Shown here piece by piece: positions 44,808-54,499 of a stretch of 64,000 nucleotides of DNA. The notes under the pieces are model-generated. The model was not told the origin of the DNA. It saw only the letters and a list, made by a program, of their open reading frames with translations, and did no database searches. Both the position numbers and the translations under genes were made by a program. How positions within the stretch are numbered: position 1 is the stretch's first letter; every line of letters begins with the position of its first letter. This DNA is from an uncultured Acidimicrobiales bacterium (GTDB lineage Bacteria > Actinomycetota > Acidimicrobiia > Acidimicrobiales > SHLQ01): assembly GCA_938015295.1 (NCBI GenBank), contig CALLQB010000006.1, positions 93,020 through 157,019 of the forward strand, in the 5' to 3' direction.

Positions 44808-45689
44808 TTACACCCCGGTTAGAAGATTTCGGTAGCTGCTGTAGTGGTGAACCGCGAAACCACCGAAGGCGGATGAACCGCTCAGCGCGGTTTCCACCGC
44901 CGCCAATTCGGCTTCCATGACCGCCACACCTTCCTCAGCGAACGTGACCTTGTCGGGCGCCACGTTGTCGGTCTCGACGCCGATGATAACCTCGACACCC
45001 AACTGGGCGCCGCGAGCAACCTCGTAGCTCGCAAGTTCGATGATCCCGTCGGGCCCAACAGCAGTATCGCGGTAGGCCATAACCGTGATTGCGTCGACTC
45101 GACCCATCACATTGTCGATAAGCGGAAGCCGCTTGCTCCCAAGCGACGGATCGTCGAACCAGAACGGAACCGCAGCGTTGACCGGCAAAGCGTTGCGATC
45201 TGAAACAGCCGAAAGAACCGAGAGGTACGACCGCACGATGCGCCGCTGTTTCTTTGCGTTGTTCCAGTCGGAAAGCCCCCACGGCTCGATATCGGGAGCC
45301 AAGCCATCGAAGCCGCCAAACGCTGCGACCTCGTCGGCCCACGCCACCACAGGTGCGCTGTTCAACGACCACGAAGGATCGCCGGCCAACGCCCACACAC
45401 TCAGTCCAGCAGCATCCGCAGCAGCAATGAAGGAACCGAAGTCAGGGTTCGAACTGAACCCTGGCGGTGCGTTCAGATACAACGTGTCGATGCCTTGCTG
45501 AACAGCGAAATTGACTACGGGCTGATCAAGCCCTGCGCTGGGAGCGTCCCACACCCAAAGCGCCCGTGGGCTGTTGCCCTGCGCCTCGGCGCTAGTTGCC
45601 GAGCCGGCGATTGCCAGCGACGCTATGAGCAACGTCGCGGCAAAATAACGCAGACCCGAAGAAACGTACGACCGCGGTCGAACAAGCAT
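44808..45689 (-). CDS. Secreted TIM-barrel, glycoside-hydrolase-like protein
   Basis: 293 residues with a signal peptide (LLIASLAIAGSATSAEAQG). The mature protein reads as an alpha/beta barrel: ALWVWDAPSAG, IDTLYLNAPPG, GLSVWALAGDPSW, GFDGLAPDIEPWGL (candidate acidic catalytic residues Asp and Glu), VDAITVMAYRD, LGVEVIIGVETDN (second acid) and FAVHHYSSY. The strand ends with acidic residues are those expected of glycosidases, but I cannot assign a numbered family. Downstream of the CBM60-like gene on the same strand, 128 bp apart with a small CCCAGT/ACTGGG hairpin between. Confidence 0.7.
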   Translation of the reverse strand: MLVRPRSYVSSGLRYFAATLLIASLAIAGSATSAEAQGNSPRALWVWDAPSAGLDQPVVNFAVQQGIDTLYLNAPPGFSSNPDFGSFIAAADAAGLSVWALAGDPSWSLNSAPVVAWADEVAAFGGFDGLAPDIEPWGLSDWNNAKKQRRIVRSYLSVLSAVSDRNALPVNAAVPFWFDDPSLGSKRLPLIDNVMGRVDAITVMAYRDTAVGPDGIIELASYEVARGAQLGVEVIIGVETDNVAPDKVTFAEEGVAVMEAELAAVETALSGSSAFGGFAVHHYSSYRNLLTGV

Positions 45690-45817
45690 AAAGAACCCCG
45701 CCTAAAGGATTGTGGTCGAGCCCCGCTGACCCGACTTCGTCAAACGGTACCGCGTCGAAGGACCCAGTAACACTGGGCCGTTCGACTCATTCTTATTGTT
45801 CGACTCAGCCAGCGCGG

Positions 45818-46714
45818 CTACCCGCCGATAACGCTGCCCGTTGGGATTGGGTAGTCGAACCAGCCCTTGCACGACAGACGCTGACGCTGCTTGTAGCCAA
45901 TCTCACATCCAGAATCGCTTGTCTTTGCACCTTTCGAGCGCACGGTCGGAGATTCAGATTCGATGGTGACACCGTTGACTACAACGTGGTCGACGATGGC
46001 CGACCTGGCCTTACCATCAACTTCGCCACCGCTGACGAGCACTACCCGGACCCTACTGAGAGCCTTGGTTCGATTGGGTACGAACTCGTAGTTGGCGAAC
46101 GTGTCGGTGAGGTTCCATCGGGCGACGGTCTTGTTGTTGACCTTGAGAATGATCCGTTCGGTACCAGTGATTCCCCGTGCGCGCACCGAGATACCAGGTT
46201 GGTCCGCATCCGATACCAAGGCCGGCGCGGCACGAAGAACTGTACCCTTCGGAACCGGGTACTTGAACCAACCGTTGCAAGGCAAACGTGAAGTCTCGCG
46301 GAAGCCCTTCGCGCACTTACCGTTTACAAAGGTTCCCTTTGATCGAACTGCTGGATCCTCGGTCTCATAGGTAACGCCGTTAACAATGATGTGGTCGACG
46401 TTCATGTTCCGAATGACCGTCTCGGTGGTCTCCCTATCATTGACAAATGCCACCAGCAGACCCCGTACAGTCAGATCCTTCGTTGGCGTAAAGGTGTAGT
46501 CGACATATTCGGTGGTGAGTTCGAACGAAGCCACTGTGCGGCGGTTGAGACGAAGTTGCATTCGCTCCTCACCCGAGTCTCCCTTTGCACGAATGACAAC
46601 GGCATTGGTCTGCTCCGTCTCAACTGTCTGCGCCTCGACAGACGGCACACCACTCAGCAGAACTGCCAGTGCGGCGACCAACGAAACGAGTTTTCGCATT
46701 TGACGGTGTCCCAT
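45818..46714 (-). CDS. Secreted protein with two CBM60-like modules
   Basis: 298 residues. Signal peptide KLVSLVAALAVLLSGVPSVEA. The mature protein is an internal duplication of ~125 residues. Each half begins with a CBM36/60-like sandwich (VIRAKGDSGEERMQLRLNRR; VRARGITGTERIILKVNNK), continues through VDHIIVNGVTYETEDPAVRS or VDHVVVNGVTIESESPTVRS, and ends in a Cys-containing block (GKCAKGFRETSRLPCNGWF; SGCEIGYKQRQRLSCKGWF). CBM60 domains bind xylan or galactan through calcium. No catalytic domain. A start at 46699 is equally possible. The same CBM60 signature appears in the gene at 62726. Confidence 0.75.
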   Translation of the reverse strand: MGHRQMRKLVSLVAALAVLLSGVPSVEAQTVETEQTNAVVIRAKGDSGEERMQLRLNRRTVASFELTTEYVDYTFTPTKDLTVRGLLVAFVNDRETTETVIRNMNVDHIIVNGVTYETEDPAVRSKGTFVNGKCAKGFRETSRLPCNGWFKYPVPKGTVLRAAPALVSDADQPGISVRARGITGTERIILKVNNKTVARWNLTDTFANYEFVPNRTKALSRVRVVLVSGGEVDGKARSAIVDHVVVNGVTIESESPTVRSKGAKTSDSGCEIGYKQRQRLSCKGWFDYPIPTGSVIGG

Positions 46715-46942
46715 AGAAGACCACTTTCCTTACAAATCAATCGAGACGAACATGTTGAAATAACATTTAAAGACATGAAAGTACACGTTGCATCTTGAAA
46801 CGTCTAGAGCAAATACATCGCGATCGCTTCGCGGCGTTGGGCAACCTCACGTTGTCGACCCGCCGGTCGAAAGAAAGATGTTCCGTCAATAGTCTCAGCA
46901 CACAAACAGAACTCAAGTGCCCAAGTGAAGGGGAATCACAAC

Positions 46943-47626
46943 ATGGCTCGATTCCCACAGCACGCCCCCAAACCGAACACCAATCCAAGAAATCGGTGGC
47001 GTGCACAGCGGAAAAGGGCCCTGGGTGACTTCATCGTGGCCCTCTCAAAAGAGGCCGGGCGAGAAATCTCGGTGCTGGATGTCGGCGGGCGGGCTGCCTA
47101 CTGGCACGACGTTGGCACCGCAAACATCTCCTCCCTGGCGATTCTCAACAGCGAAGACGAACTACTCGACCCGAAAGAGCAGTCACGACTGCAATGCGAC
47201 GTCACCCACAAAGTCGGCGATGGGTGCGCTCTCGACTTCGACGACAACACCTTCGATCTTGTCCACTCAAACTCGGTGATTGAGCACGTCGGAGCCTGGG
47301 GTGAGATGGTGAAAATGGCAAATGAGTCCGTTCGCGTCGGCCGAAACGGCTGGGTGCAAACGCCAGCATGGGAATGCCCGGTCGAACCCCATTTTCAGCT
47401 CCCCTTCATACATTGGTTTTCTTCGCCCCTGCAACGAAGGTTGCTACGGTTCTCCCCGCGATATCACTCGGCCGATTTCAACTGGCGTCGCCGGCACGCC
47501 GACCGGATCAACCTCCTCAGCCGCAAGGAGGTCGACTGGTTGTTCCCGAATGCTGCAATCGAGACCGAACGGTTCGGGCCGCTTCCCAAAAGTTATGTCG
47601 TGACGTGGACGTCCAAGCAGCTCTAA
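46943..47626 (+). CDS. SAM-dependent methyltransferase (class I, type 11 like)
   Basis: 227 residues from ATG 46943 with AAGGGGA upstream. Motif I is ISVLDVGGRAAYW (shorter Gly loop than usual), then GCALDFDDNTFDLVHSNSVIEHVGAWGEMVKMANESVRVGRNGW. The C-terminal half is rich in aromatic and Arg residues (FSPRYHSADFNWRRRHADR). Probably modifies a glycan or lipid-linked intermediate given the methyltransferase/glycosyltransferase genes just downstream, but this is inference. Confidence 0.85.
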   Translation: MARFPQHAPKPNTNPRNRWRAQRKRALGDFIVALSKEAGREISVLDVGGRAAYWHDVGTANISSLAILNSEDELLDPKEQSRLQCDVTHKVGDGCALDFDDNTFDLVHSNSVIEHVGAWGEMVKMANESVRVGRNGWVQTPAWECPVEPHFQLPFIHWFSSPLQRRLLRFSPRYHSADFNWRRRHADRINLLSRKEVDWLFPNAAIETERFGPLPKSYVVTWTSKQL

Positions 47627-47657
47627 CCCTTCTGCTGGCTCCGCTGGCTCTGCTGAC

Positions 47658-47697
47658 GCTGCTGCTCTGCTGCTCTGCTGCTCTGCTGCTCTGCTGA
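47658..47697 (+). repeat. Short tandem repeat, CTGCTGCT units
   Basis: Four exact copies of CTGCTGCT plus a partial fifth, in the non-coding gap after the methyltransferase gene and ahead of metA. Expected to be prone to slippage. Confidence 0.85.
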
Positions 47698-47787
47698 CGC
47701 ACAGTGTGTTCTTCGCTATTCCGTGTTCTTCGCGATTCCTGTGACGCCGGCTGGACGTTGACGAAACGTCCAATAGGCTTAGGGGTT

Positions 47788-48705
47788 ATGCCGATCCGAA
47801 TACCCGACGCTTTACCTGCTCGCGAAGTCCTCGAACGCGAGGGTGTTGTGGTGATGGACGAATCGACGGCCACTCGTCAAGATGTCCGACCGCTTCAAAT
47901 CGGCCTTCTTAACCTGATGCCCGACAAGTTGACGACCGAAACACAACTCGCTCGCCTTCTCGGGTCGACGCCATTGCAGGTGGAACTCACACTTGTCAGA
48001 GTGGGCAGCCACACAGCGAAGAACACCGCCGAAGACCACCTCATTTCGTTCTACCGCACATGGGAAGAAGTGCGCGATCAGAAGTTCGACGGTTTCATCA
48101 TCACCGGTGCCCCAATAGAGACGCTCGAGTTTGAGGATGTGAACTACTGGCCCGAACTCACGCAGATCCTCGACTGGACCGAAACGAACGTCCACTCGAC
48201 CTTCACGATCTGTTGGGGAGCAATGGCAGCGATCTGGCATTTTCACGGGGTGCCAAAGTACACACTCGATCACAAGGCCTTCGGCGTTTACCGCCATCGC
48301 AACCTGCAGCCGACATCGCCGTACCTCTCAGGATTTTCCGATGACTTCTCCGTCTCAGTGTCGAGATGGACCGAAGTTCGCAGAGACGACATCGACGAAG
48401 ACGGCGGACTCGAAATCCTGATGGAGGCTGACGAAACCGGCGTCTGCCTCATTGCCGAGCCCGAACGTAACCGGCTCTACATCTTCAACCACATCGAATA
48501 CGACTCGACCTCGCTTGCCGATGAGTACTTCCGCGACGTAAACGCGGGCAAACCAATCCGCGTACCGCACGGGTATTTCCCCGACGACGATCCAACCAAA
48601 ACGCCCACGAACCGGTGGCGCTCGCACGCTTTCTTGTTGTTCAGCAACTGGATTAACCAGGTGTACCAAACCAGCCCGTTCGACCGCGACGACATCGGAG
48701 AGTAG
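47788..48705 (+). CDS. metA: Homoserine O-acyltransferase (MetA type, probably acetyl-CoA dependent)
   Basis: 305 residues from ATG 47788 ([16 protein letters not shown]), the canonical MetA start. First committed step of methionine synthesis. Signatures: [40 protein letters not shown], catalytic Cys in [19 protein letters not shown], His in [17 protein letters not shown], with HPHGYFP-like [10 protein letters not shown]. The residue after GAPI is Glu; in characterised MetA enzymes Glu at this position goes with acetyl-CoA and Gly with succinyl-CoA, so homoserine acetyltransferase activity is predicted. Relevant to the two homocysteine methyltransferases in the window. Confidence 0.94.
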   Translation: MPIRIPDALPAREVLEREGVVVMDESTATRQDVRPLQIGLLNLMPDKLTTETQLARLLGSTPLQVELTLVRVGSHTAKNTAEDHLISFYRTWEEVRDQKFDGFIITGAPIETLEFEDVNYWPELTQILDWTETNVHSTFTICWGAMAAIWHFHGVPKYTLDHKAFGVYRHRNLQPTSPYLSGFSDDFSVSVSRWTEVRRDDIDEDGGLEILMEADETGVCLIAEPERNRLYIFNHIEYDSTSLADEYFRDVNAGKPIRVPHGYFPDDDPTKTPTNRWRSHAFLLFSNWINQVYQTSPFDRDDIGE

Positions 48706-48942
48706 CCCCGCAGCAGTCGACCTCGGCGAAAGCAGTCCCACCAACATTGTGGTCTCAATCTGTCTGGTCGCTAGCTTTGTTGCGCTCTTTCTTGGATCGT
48801 TTGCCGCTGCAGCGAGCTCGTCGGCACAACAGATCAAGACCGTCGACTCGTATTCGGGCGGCAATTTGGGCGGCAGCGCCCGCCTGTCTCGTGGTCGCTG
48901 ATTTTCAGTCGGAGGCTCACCAAGCACGGTAAGATTTCGACC

Positions 48943-49743
48943 ATGCCCACTCTCGACATGGAACAAATGATCACCGTTCGTGAGCTTCCCGTTCGCTCGA
49001 AGGTGCGCCGAAAGTTTCTTGCTGCGCATGTGACAACCGATGTCGAAACCTCCCTGGAGATCGGGGCACTCAACGTGCCGACGTTGCTTCCCAACGAATG
49101 CGACGCCCGGTTTCTCGACTGGTTCTCCACCGACGACCTACGCGCTCGACACAAAGAGAACGCAACTGTTCCGCCGGAATCTATCGTTCCGATCGACTTT
49201 GTCGTATCGGACACGCAGTTCGCCGACGTAGTCGATCAGCGCTTCGATCTAGTGATCGCCAATCATGTCATCGAGCACATCCCCGACCTCATCTCCTGGT
49301 TCGATCAACTTAGCCGCATCGTTAACCCCGATGGCTATGTGTTTCTTTCGGTCCCCGATCGCCGCTACACCTTCGACTACTTCCGACCAGAAGATGATGC
49401 TGTCGATGTCGTGCGTGCCCATCTTGAGCGGTTGCAGAAACCGTCAAGGTTTCAAATCGCGAAACACCTCTACTACTTCACCCACCTCAACCAAGTAGAC
49501 GCGTGGGAGGGCAAGCTTCCCGAATCTTTGCATCCGCGGATGTCGTTTGAAGAAGCACTCGTCAAATCCGAACAGCTCGCCGAGGGCTACGCCGACGTAC
49601 ATTGCTGGATTTTTACTCGCGAGACGTTTCAACGGACCTTCGACGCCTTGTCGGCGTCGGGCCAGATCGACTGGAAGATTCAGGCAATCGAGGACGTGAA
49701 ACCGAACGAAAACGAGTTCCGTGTGCTGCTGAAGAGGGCATAA
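48943..49743 (+). CDS. SAM-dependent methyltransferase
   Basis: 266 residues. Motif I region is TSLEIGALNVPTLLPNECD (unusual, lacking the full GxGxG), followed by FDLVIANHVIEHIPDLISWFDQLSRIVNPDGYVFLSVPDRRYTFDYFRP, a typical UbiE/COQ5-like segment. The long C-terminal part (HLYYFTHLNQVDAWEGKLPES) is like methyltransferases in glycan clusters. It lies 34 bp upstream of the giant glycosyltransferase gene and is probably co-transcribed with it. Confidence 0.88.
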   Translation: MPTLDMEQMITVRELPVRSKVRRKFLAAHVTTDVETSLEIGALNVPTLLPNECDARFLDWFSTDDLRARHKENATVPPESIVPIDFVVSDTQFADVVDQRFDLVIANHVIEHIPDLISWFDQLSRIVNPDGYVFLSVPDRRYTFDYFRPEDDAVDVVRAHLERLQKPSRFQIAKHLYYFTHLNQVDAWEGKLPESLHPRMSFEEALVKSEQLAEGYADVHCWIFTRETFQRTFDALSASGQIDWKIQAIEDVKPNENEFRVLLKRA

Positions 49744-49777
49744 AGCACCAACCGCTTTGCTAGGTAGGCTTGTGCGG

Positions 49778-52700
49778 GTGACGTCTCGGCCAGAAATCCC
49801 TTCCTCGTTCGACAGGCTCGCAGCTGACGAGCACTTTCTCGATCGCCACACCGACTTCGAATCGCTCACCGATGATCAGTTCGTGCGGCGCTTCCTCGAA
49901 CCTGCCATGTGGCGAGTTCTCGATTTCCCCGAGACAGCATGGTGGGGTCATCTCCAGTTCATGTTTGCGGCAATCGACCTGATCAGGCCGCGACGATTCG
50001 TCGAACTCGGCTCACATCACGGCACCAGCTTCTTCGCGGCGAACCAGGCAGCACAACGAGCTGGCATCACTATGGAAGCACTGGCCGTCGATTCGTGGGA
50101 AGGCGAACAACACACCGGCGAATACGACGACAGCGTGTACCACGGCTTCGTCGATGTCCTGCAGCATCGCAAGTACGACAACGCGCACCCGCTCAAGATG
50201 TACTTCGACGAGGCTGTCGAGATGTTCGCTCCGGCTTCGATCGACCTACTGCACATCGACGGACTACATACGCTCGAGGCGGTTCAGCACGACTACGACA
50301 TGTGGATTGACAAGGTTGTTCCTGGCGGACTGATTCTTTTCCACGACATCAACGTTCACCAAAAAGATTTCGGCGTTTGGCGGCTTTGGAAGGACCTTGA
50401 AGCAGAGGCCGAAGCAGGCCGTTCGTTCGCGTTTAGCCACAGCCACGGACTGGGTGTTCTTCAAAAACCCGGCTCAGCATTCCCTCAGCTAACCCGACTG
50501 TTACGAATTCTCGACCAGGATGACGCTCTCGCATCGTTTACCCAGCTCGTCCTCGAGACGGTTTCAGAACTTGCACACCTGGCATCGAAGCTCCCTCTCA
50601 CGCAGAAAGTTGCGACCGAACATCGAGACAAAAGGGTGGCAGCAGAAGCTGAGGTCCGTTCGCTACGCGAGTCGGTCAAGCGTTATGAACGACAGCTGGC
50701 GACGGCTCTGGCGGACAAAGACCAGATGCATGCCGATCGGGACCACTCGGTGACCCGCGAAGGGCTTCATCTAGCTCGGCTCACGGCGGTCGAGGATTCA
50801 TTGAAGACCATGCGCTCCGACCTGCGCCAAAGTTTCGAGGCCGCCGAACGAGCGAACCACCGGGCGAATACCGAGGCGAGGCGGGCCGAGAAAGCCAGCA
50901 ACGAAGCGGCAAGGAGCATCAAGGCCAACCACAACCTCCGCATCCGGAACGAGCAGGCGAAATCTGCAGCACGCCGAGCGAGCCTTGAAACCCGTCTGGC
51001 TAGGGCAGAGTCGAGTGCCGCAAAGTCTCGGCTTCAAGCAGAACTCGACCAGTCTCTTCAGCTTGTCAACGCGCAAATTGCACAGAAAACCGCAGCCCCG
51101 AATCTCGCCCGTCGCATTGTCCGCAAAGCAAAGGGCGTTCCGACCCGGCCGGACGCACTGATCGATCTGCAAACGGTTCGTGCTCGGGTTAGTGAAGACA
51201 TCTTCGCGGCCGAGCTTGAGGACTCCGGCCTCTTTGACGACCAGCACTACACGCAGAACTATCCCGATGTCGCCGGATACGCCGATGGCCCATTGCGTCA
51301 TTTCGTCCGGCACGGCCGGTTCGAAGGCCGCCAGCCAAACGAGTTCTTCGACCCCGAGGTCTACAAATCCCGCAATGTCGATGTAGCCGACAGCGGTATA
51401 GACCCGACCGAACATTACCTTCGTTACGGCGCGTTCGAGCTTCGCCAGATCGGCGACACGTTTGACAGCCCTGGTTACCTTCTTGCGTACCAAGATGTTG
51501 CCAACGCCGGAGGAAACCCGCTCGGGCACTATCTCCGCTACGGCCGAGATGGTGGACGGTCGCCTCAACCAAAGAGCCAGCAGGGTACGTCGAAGAAGAG
51601 TAAGCGGCGTCATAAAGCGGTAGACCGAGCTGTCGACCGCGAGACAACGAATCGACTGCTTACGTCCTATAACCAGCAACGTGCCGAAATCGACGACACG
51701 CTCGTTTCGATCGTGATGCCGACGTATAACCGTGCCGGCCTCCTCCCGCGGGCTGTTTCCTCGGTGCAGGCACAAACTCACCAAAAGTGGGAGCTGATCA
51801 TCATCGACGATGGGAGCACCGACCATACCCCCGAGGTCATCGATCAATTCTCGCGCGACTCCCGCATCCGGGTGATCTGGAACGATCACGGCGGTGTGAG
51901 CGCAGCCCGAAACGCCGGCCTCGACGCGGCAGAAGGAAACCTCATCGCGTTTCTCGACACCGATAATGAGTGGACGCCCGAATACCTGCGACTGATGCTG
52001 ACCCACTTCGCCGACACCGGCGTCAGCAGCGCCTATGCCGGCATGGTCGTGCGCGATGAGCACGGCAAAGTCTCGAGTTACCTCAGCTCAGAATTCGATT
52101 GGGACGCCTGCTATGAGGGCAATTATGTCGACATGAATGTGTTCATGCACCGACATGACCGAACCAAGGGCTCGCTTCGGTTCGAAACTCAACTACGACG
52201 GATGGTCGATTGGGACTACATCCTGCGGATGACAAAGGCCGAACCGGCGAGCCACGCACCCTTTGTTGGTTGCTACTACTACGACGCTCCCGCTGGCGAC
52301 AGCCGCATCAGCAAGTCCGAGCCGATGATCTACCGCGAAATGGTTCGCAAGCGCAACGACCCCACGGTCGACCAACCGCCATCGTTTAGCGAACTTGCCA
52401 ACGATCTAGTTCTCGAATTCGCTATCCGCATCAGCGCACCGTGGGCCAAGCGACACGTTTGGGGCGACACCCACTATGCGCTTGCGCTGCAGAAGGAGCT
52501 GGAAGCTCTCGGGCACCGGGCGCGAATCGTCTACCAGGACGATGGCGAGAAGCTGAGCCGCGGACCAATCGACGAAGTGAACCTTGTGCTTCGTGGTCTC
52601 ACCCCACACGGTCCGGTGCCGAACGGCCTCAACATCCTCTGGGTCATTAGCCATCCGGAATCGGTGAGCACCTCAGAGATGGCCGAATACAACATTGTGT

Positions 52701-54499
52701 ACCTGGCATCAGAGTCGCATGCAGCTCTTGTGCAGCACGACCCGCTGGTCGATCCGCAGATTCTGATGCAGGCCACCGCCTTTTCCCCGACTGGCCCAGA
52801 CCGACCCACAGAAGGCGTGGTTTTCGTTGGGAATTCGCGCAAAGTCGAACGACCAATCGTGCAGTGGGCGGCAGAAGAAGAGCTAGATCTGCGACTCTAC
52901 GGCGGCGACTGGGAAAACACGTCGGCTGCCCCGTTCTGCCTTGGCACCAGCTATCCCAATGAGCTCCTCGCCGAGCTCTACGGCTCGGCCGACATCGTCC
53001 TGAACGATCATTGGGAATCGATGCGAGATTTCGGCTACATCTCCAACCGGGTATTCGACGTCCTAGCGGCCAACGGCACAGTGGCAAGCGATCCGATGCC
53101 CGCCATCGACCGGTTCTTTGGCGAGGCGGTTCGTCAGGTCACGAACCCGACTGGCCTTCGCGATGCTGCGGCTACTCCTCTGACTGCGGCACAGCGCCAA
53201 GCGTCGGGCGAGGCGGTCAGATCCGACCACGGGTTTGCTATGCGTGCTCGTCAGATCGTCAACGATGTTTTTGAGTACTTGCGGCTCGACGTTCCCTTTG
53301 ACCCGACCGAACGAAGCGCCACCCCTTGGCGAACCGGCGGCGAGACACGACCGCTGAAGCGACCCGTCGCATCGTTGACGAACTCGAGCGTTGATGACCA
53401 GCACGGACAGCTGAAAATTGGGGCGTTGTTCATGCCGACACGTCTTGGTTATCAGTCGTCTGCATTCATTCGTGTGCTGGCCCCTCTCACGACCGATGCA
53501 AACTTCTCGCAGGCTCGGGTTGTGGCAACTGCCGACCCACAGCGTCTCGCGGTGCACGAACTTGATGCTGTCGTCATCGGCCGCACTGCGCTGGCCGATC
53601 ATGGCGCAGCAAAGCTGTTGTTGCAGCAGGCAAAGGAAAACGAGGTGCCTGTCGTTGTTGACATCGACGACAGCTTCGAATCGATCACGCCAGGCACCGA
53701 TGCCTACGAGCTGTACCAACCTCGACTCGCTGCTCTTCGCCATGTCGTTTCAGAAGCGGACGCGGTGACCGTGTCGACCCTCGGCATAGCTGAGGCTTTC
53801 GGCATCGTCGATGACCCACGCACCCACATCGTCGCCAACACGCTGGATCCGCGTTTGTGGCGCCGGTACCCGCGGCCTGACCAGATTGTCCTTCGATCGC
53901 CTGATGCGCCTCTTCGCGTGCTCTACATGGGCACGGCCACCCACGACGACGACTTCGATGTTGTGGTCGATGCGCTCGACGAGTGGGCAGAAACAGAAGA
54001 CTTCGAACTCACCATCATCGGCGCGGTGCGCAACCCGCCACAGCGCCCTTGGCTGCAAAGGATCGATGCGCCGCGAGGAGCCGGCCTCTACCCGAGGTTT
54101 GCTCACTGGTTGGTCGAGCAACCGTCGTTCGACATCGGCATCGCTCCCCTACAAGACACCGAATTTAACGCAGGCAAGTCGGACATCAAGTTTCTCGATT
54201 ATTGCGCCATTGGGGCAATCCCAGTTCTCTCCGATGTCACCGCCTATTCGGGAGATTCCCACCAATCCGAACTTGCGTATCACGCAAAAAACGACACGAC
54301 CTCGTGGGTCGAGGCGCTTGCCAGTGCCGCGACCGAAGTTCGGGGCGGAGCGGCCACAACCAAACGGCAGGAATGGCTATGGGAACATCGCAATGCGGAC
54401 CAAGCCGGAGCCGAACTTCTCAAGATCATTGCGTCGGCCAGGGACACAATCGATCTTGCGGATAGCAAACCTAATCAACCGCCGGTAAGTGCAGTTTAG
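49778..54499 (+). CDS. Multidomain methyltransferase / triple glycosyltransferase-like protein
   Basis: 1573 residues from GTG 49778 (AGGTAGG lies ~10 bases upstream; GTG at 49772 is also possible). Order by eye: (1) ~25-230 SAM methyltransferase_24 type (RFVELGSHHGTSFFAA, IDLLHIDGLHTLEAV, GGLILFHDINVHQ); (2) ~270-445 Arg/Glu/Ala-rich coiled coil; (3) ~480-595 three LFD-YY-NPDV-type repeats (FDDQHYTQNYPDVAGY, HYLRYGAFELRQ); (4) ~640-850 GT2 glycosyltransferase (VSIVMPTYNRAGLLPRA, IIIDDGSTDHT, AFLDTDNEW); (5) ~895-1180 CgeB-like glycosyltransferase region; (6) ~1210-1560 GT4-like domain (ALFMPTRLGYQS, VVDIDDSFES, FEL TIIGAV). No signal peptide. Presumably builds and methylates a surface glycan as an assembly-line enzyme. 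Confidence 0.9.
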   Translation: MTSRPEIPSSFDRLAADEHFLDRHTDFESLTDDQFVRRFLEPAMWRVLDFPETAWWGHLQFMFAAIDLIRPRRFVELGSHHGTSFFAANQAAQRAGITMEALAVDSWEGEQHTGEYDDSVYHGFVDVLQHRKYDNAHPLKMYFDEAVEMFAPASIDLLHIDGLHTLEAVQHDYDMWIDKVVPGGLILFHDINVHQKDFGVWRLWKDLEAEAEAGRSFAFSHSHGLGVLQKPGSAFPQLTRLLRILDQDDALASFTQLVLETVSELAHLASKLPLTQKVATEHRDKRVAAEAEVRSLRESVKRYERQLATALADKDQMHADRDHSVTREGLHLARLTAVEDSLKTMRSDLRQSFEAAERANHRANTEARRAEKASNEAARSIKANHNLRIRNEQAKSAARRASLETRLARAESSAAKSRLQAELDQSLQLVNAQIAQKTAAPNLARRIVRKAKGVPTRPDALIDLQTVRARVSEDIFAAELEDSGLFDDQHYTQNYPDVAGYADGPLRHFVRHGRFEGRQPNEFFDPEVYKSRNVDVADSGIDPTEHYLRYGAFELRQIGDTFDSPGYLLAYQDVANAGGNPLGHYLRYGRDGGRSPQPKSQQGTSKKSKRRHKAVDRAVDRETTNRLLTSYNQQRAEIDDTLVSIVMPTYNRAGLLPRAVSSVQAQTHQKWELIIIDDGSTDHTPEVIDQFSRDSRIRVIWNDHGGVSAARNAGLDAAEGNLIAFLDTDNEWTPEYLRLMLTHFADTGVSSAYAGMVVRDEHGKVSSYLSSEFDWDACYEGNYVDMNVFMHRHDRTKGSLRFETQLRRMVDWDYILRMTKAEPASHAPFVGCYYYDAPAGDSRISKSEPMIYREMVRKRNDPTVDQPPSFSELANDLVLEFAIRISAPWAKRHVWGDTHYALALQKELEALGHRARIVYQDDGEKLSRGPIDEVNLVLRGLTPHGPVPNGLNILWVISHPESVSTSEMAEYNIVYLASESHAALVQHDPLVDPQILMQATAFSPTGPDRPTEGVVFVGNSRKVERPIVQWAAEEELDLRLYGGDWENTSAAPFCLGTSYPNELLAELYGSADIVLNDHWESMRDFGYISNRVFDVLAANGTVASDPMPAIDRFFGEAVRQVTNPTGLRDAAATPLTAAQRQASGEAVRSDHGFAMRARQIVNDVFEYLRLDVPFDPTERSATPWRTGGETRPLKRPVASLTNSSVDDQHGQLKIGALFMPTRLGYQSSAFIRVLAPLTTDANFSQARVVATADPQRLAVHELDAVVIGRTALADHGAAKLLLQQAKENEVPVVVDIDDSFESITPGTDAYELYQPRLAALRHVVSEADAVTVSTLGIAEAFGIVDDPRTHIVANTLDPRLWRRYPRPDQIVLRSPDAPLRVLYMGTATHDDDFDVVVDALDEWAETEDFELTIIGAVRNPPQRPWLQRIDAPRGAGLYPRFAHWLVEQPSFDIGIAPLQDTEFNAGKSDIKFLDYCAIGAIPVLSDVTAYSGDSHQSELAYHAKNDTTSWVEALASAATEVRGGAATTKRQEWLWEHRNADQAGAELLKIIASARDTIDLADSKPNQPPVSAV

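Noticed and set aside
47658..47697. Possible repeat array or recombination site
   Set aside because: It is a simple 8-bp microsatellite with no flanking integrase gene or attachment-site-like symmetry.
48749..48901. Possible 50-residue protein from GTG with a hydrophobic N-terminus (VSICLVASFVALFLGSFAAA)
   Set aside because: The first part looks like a signal helix, but there is no ribosome site and the rest is featureless; kept only as a note for the 237-bp gap between metA and the methyltransferase gene.
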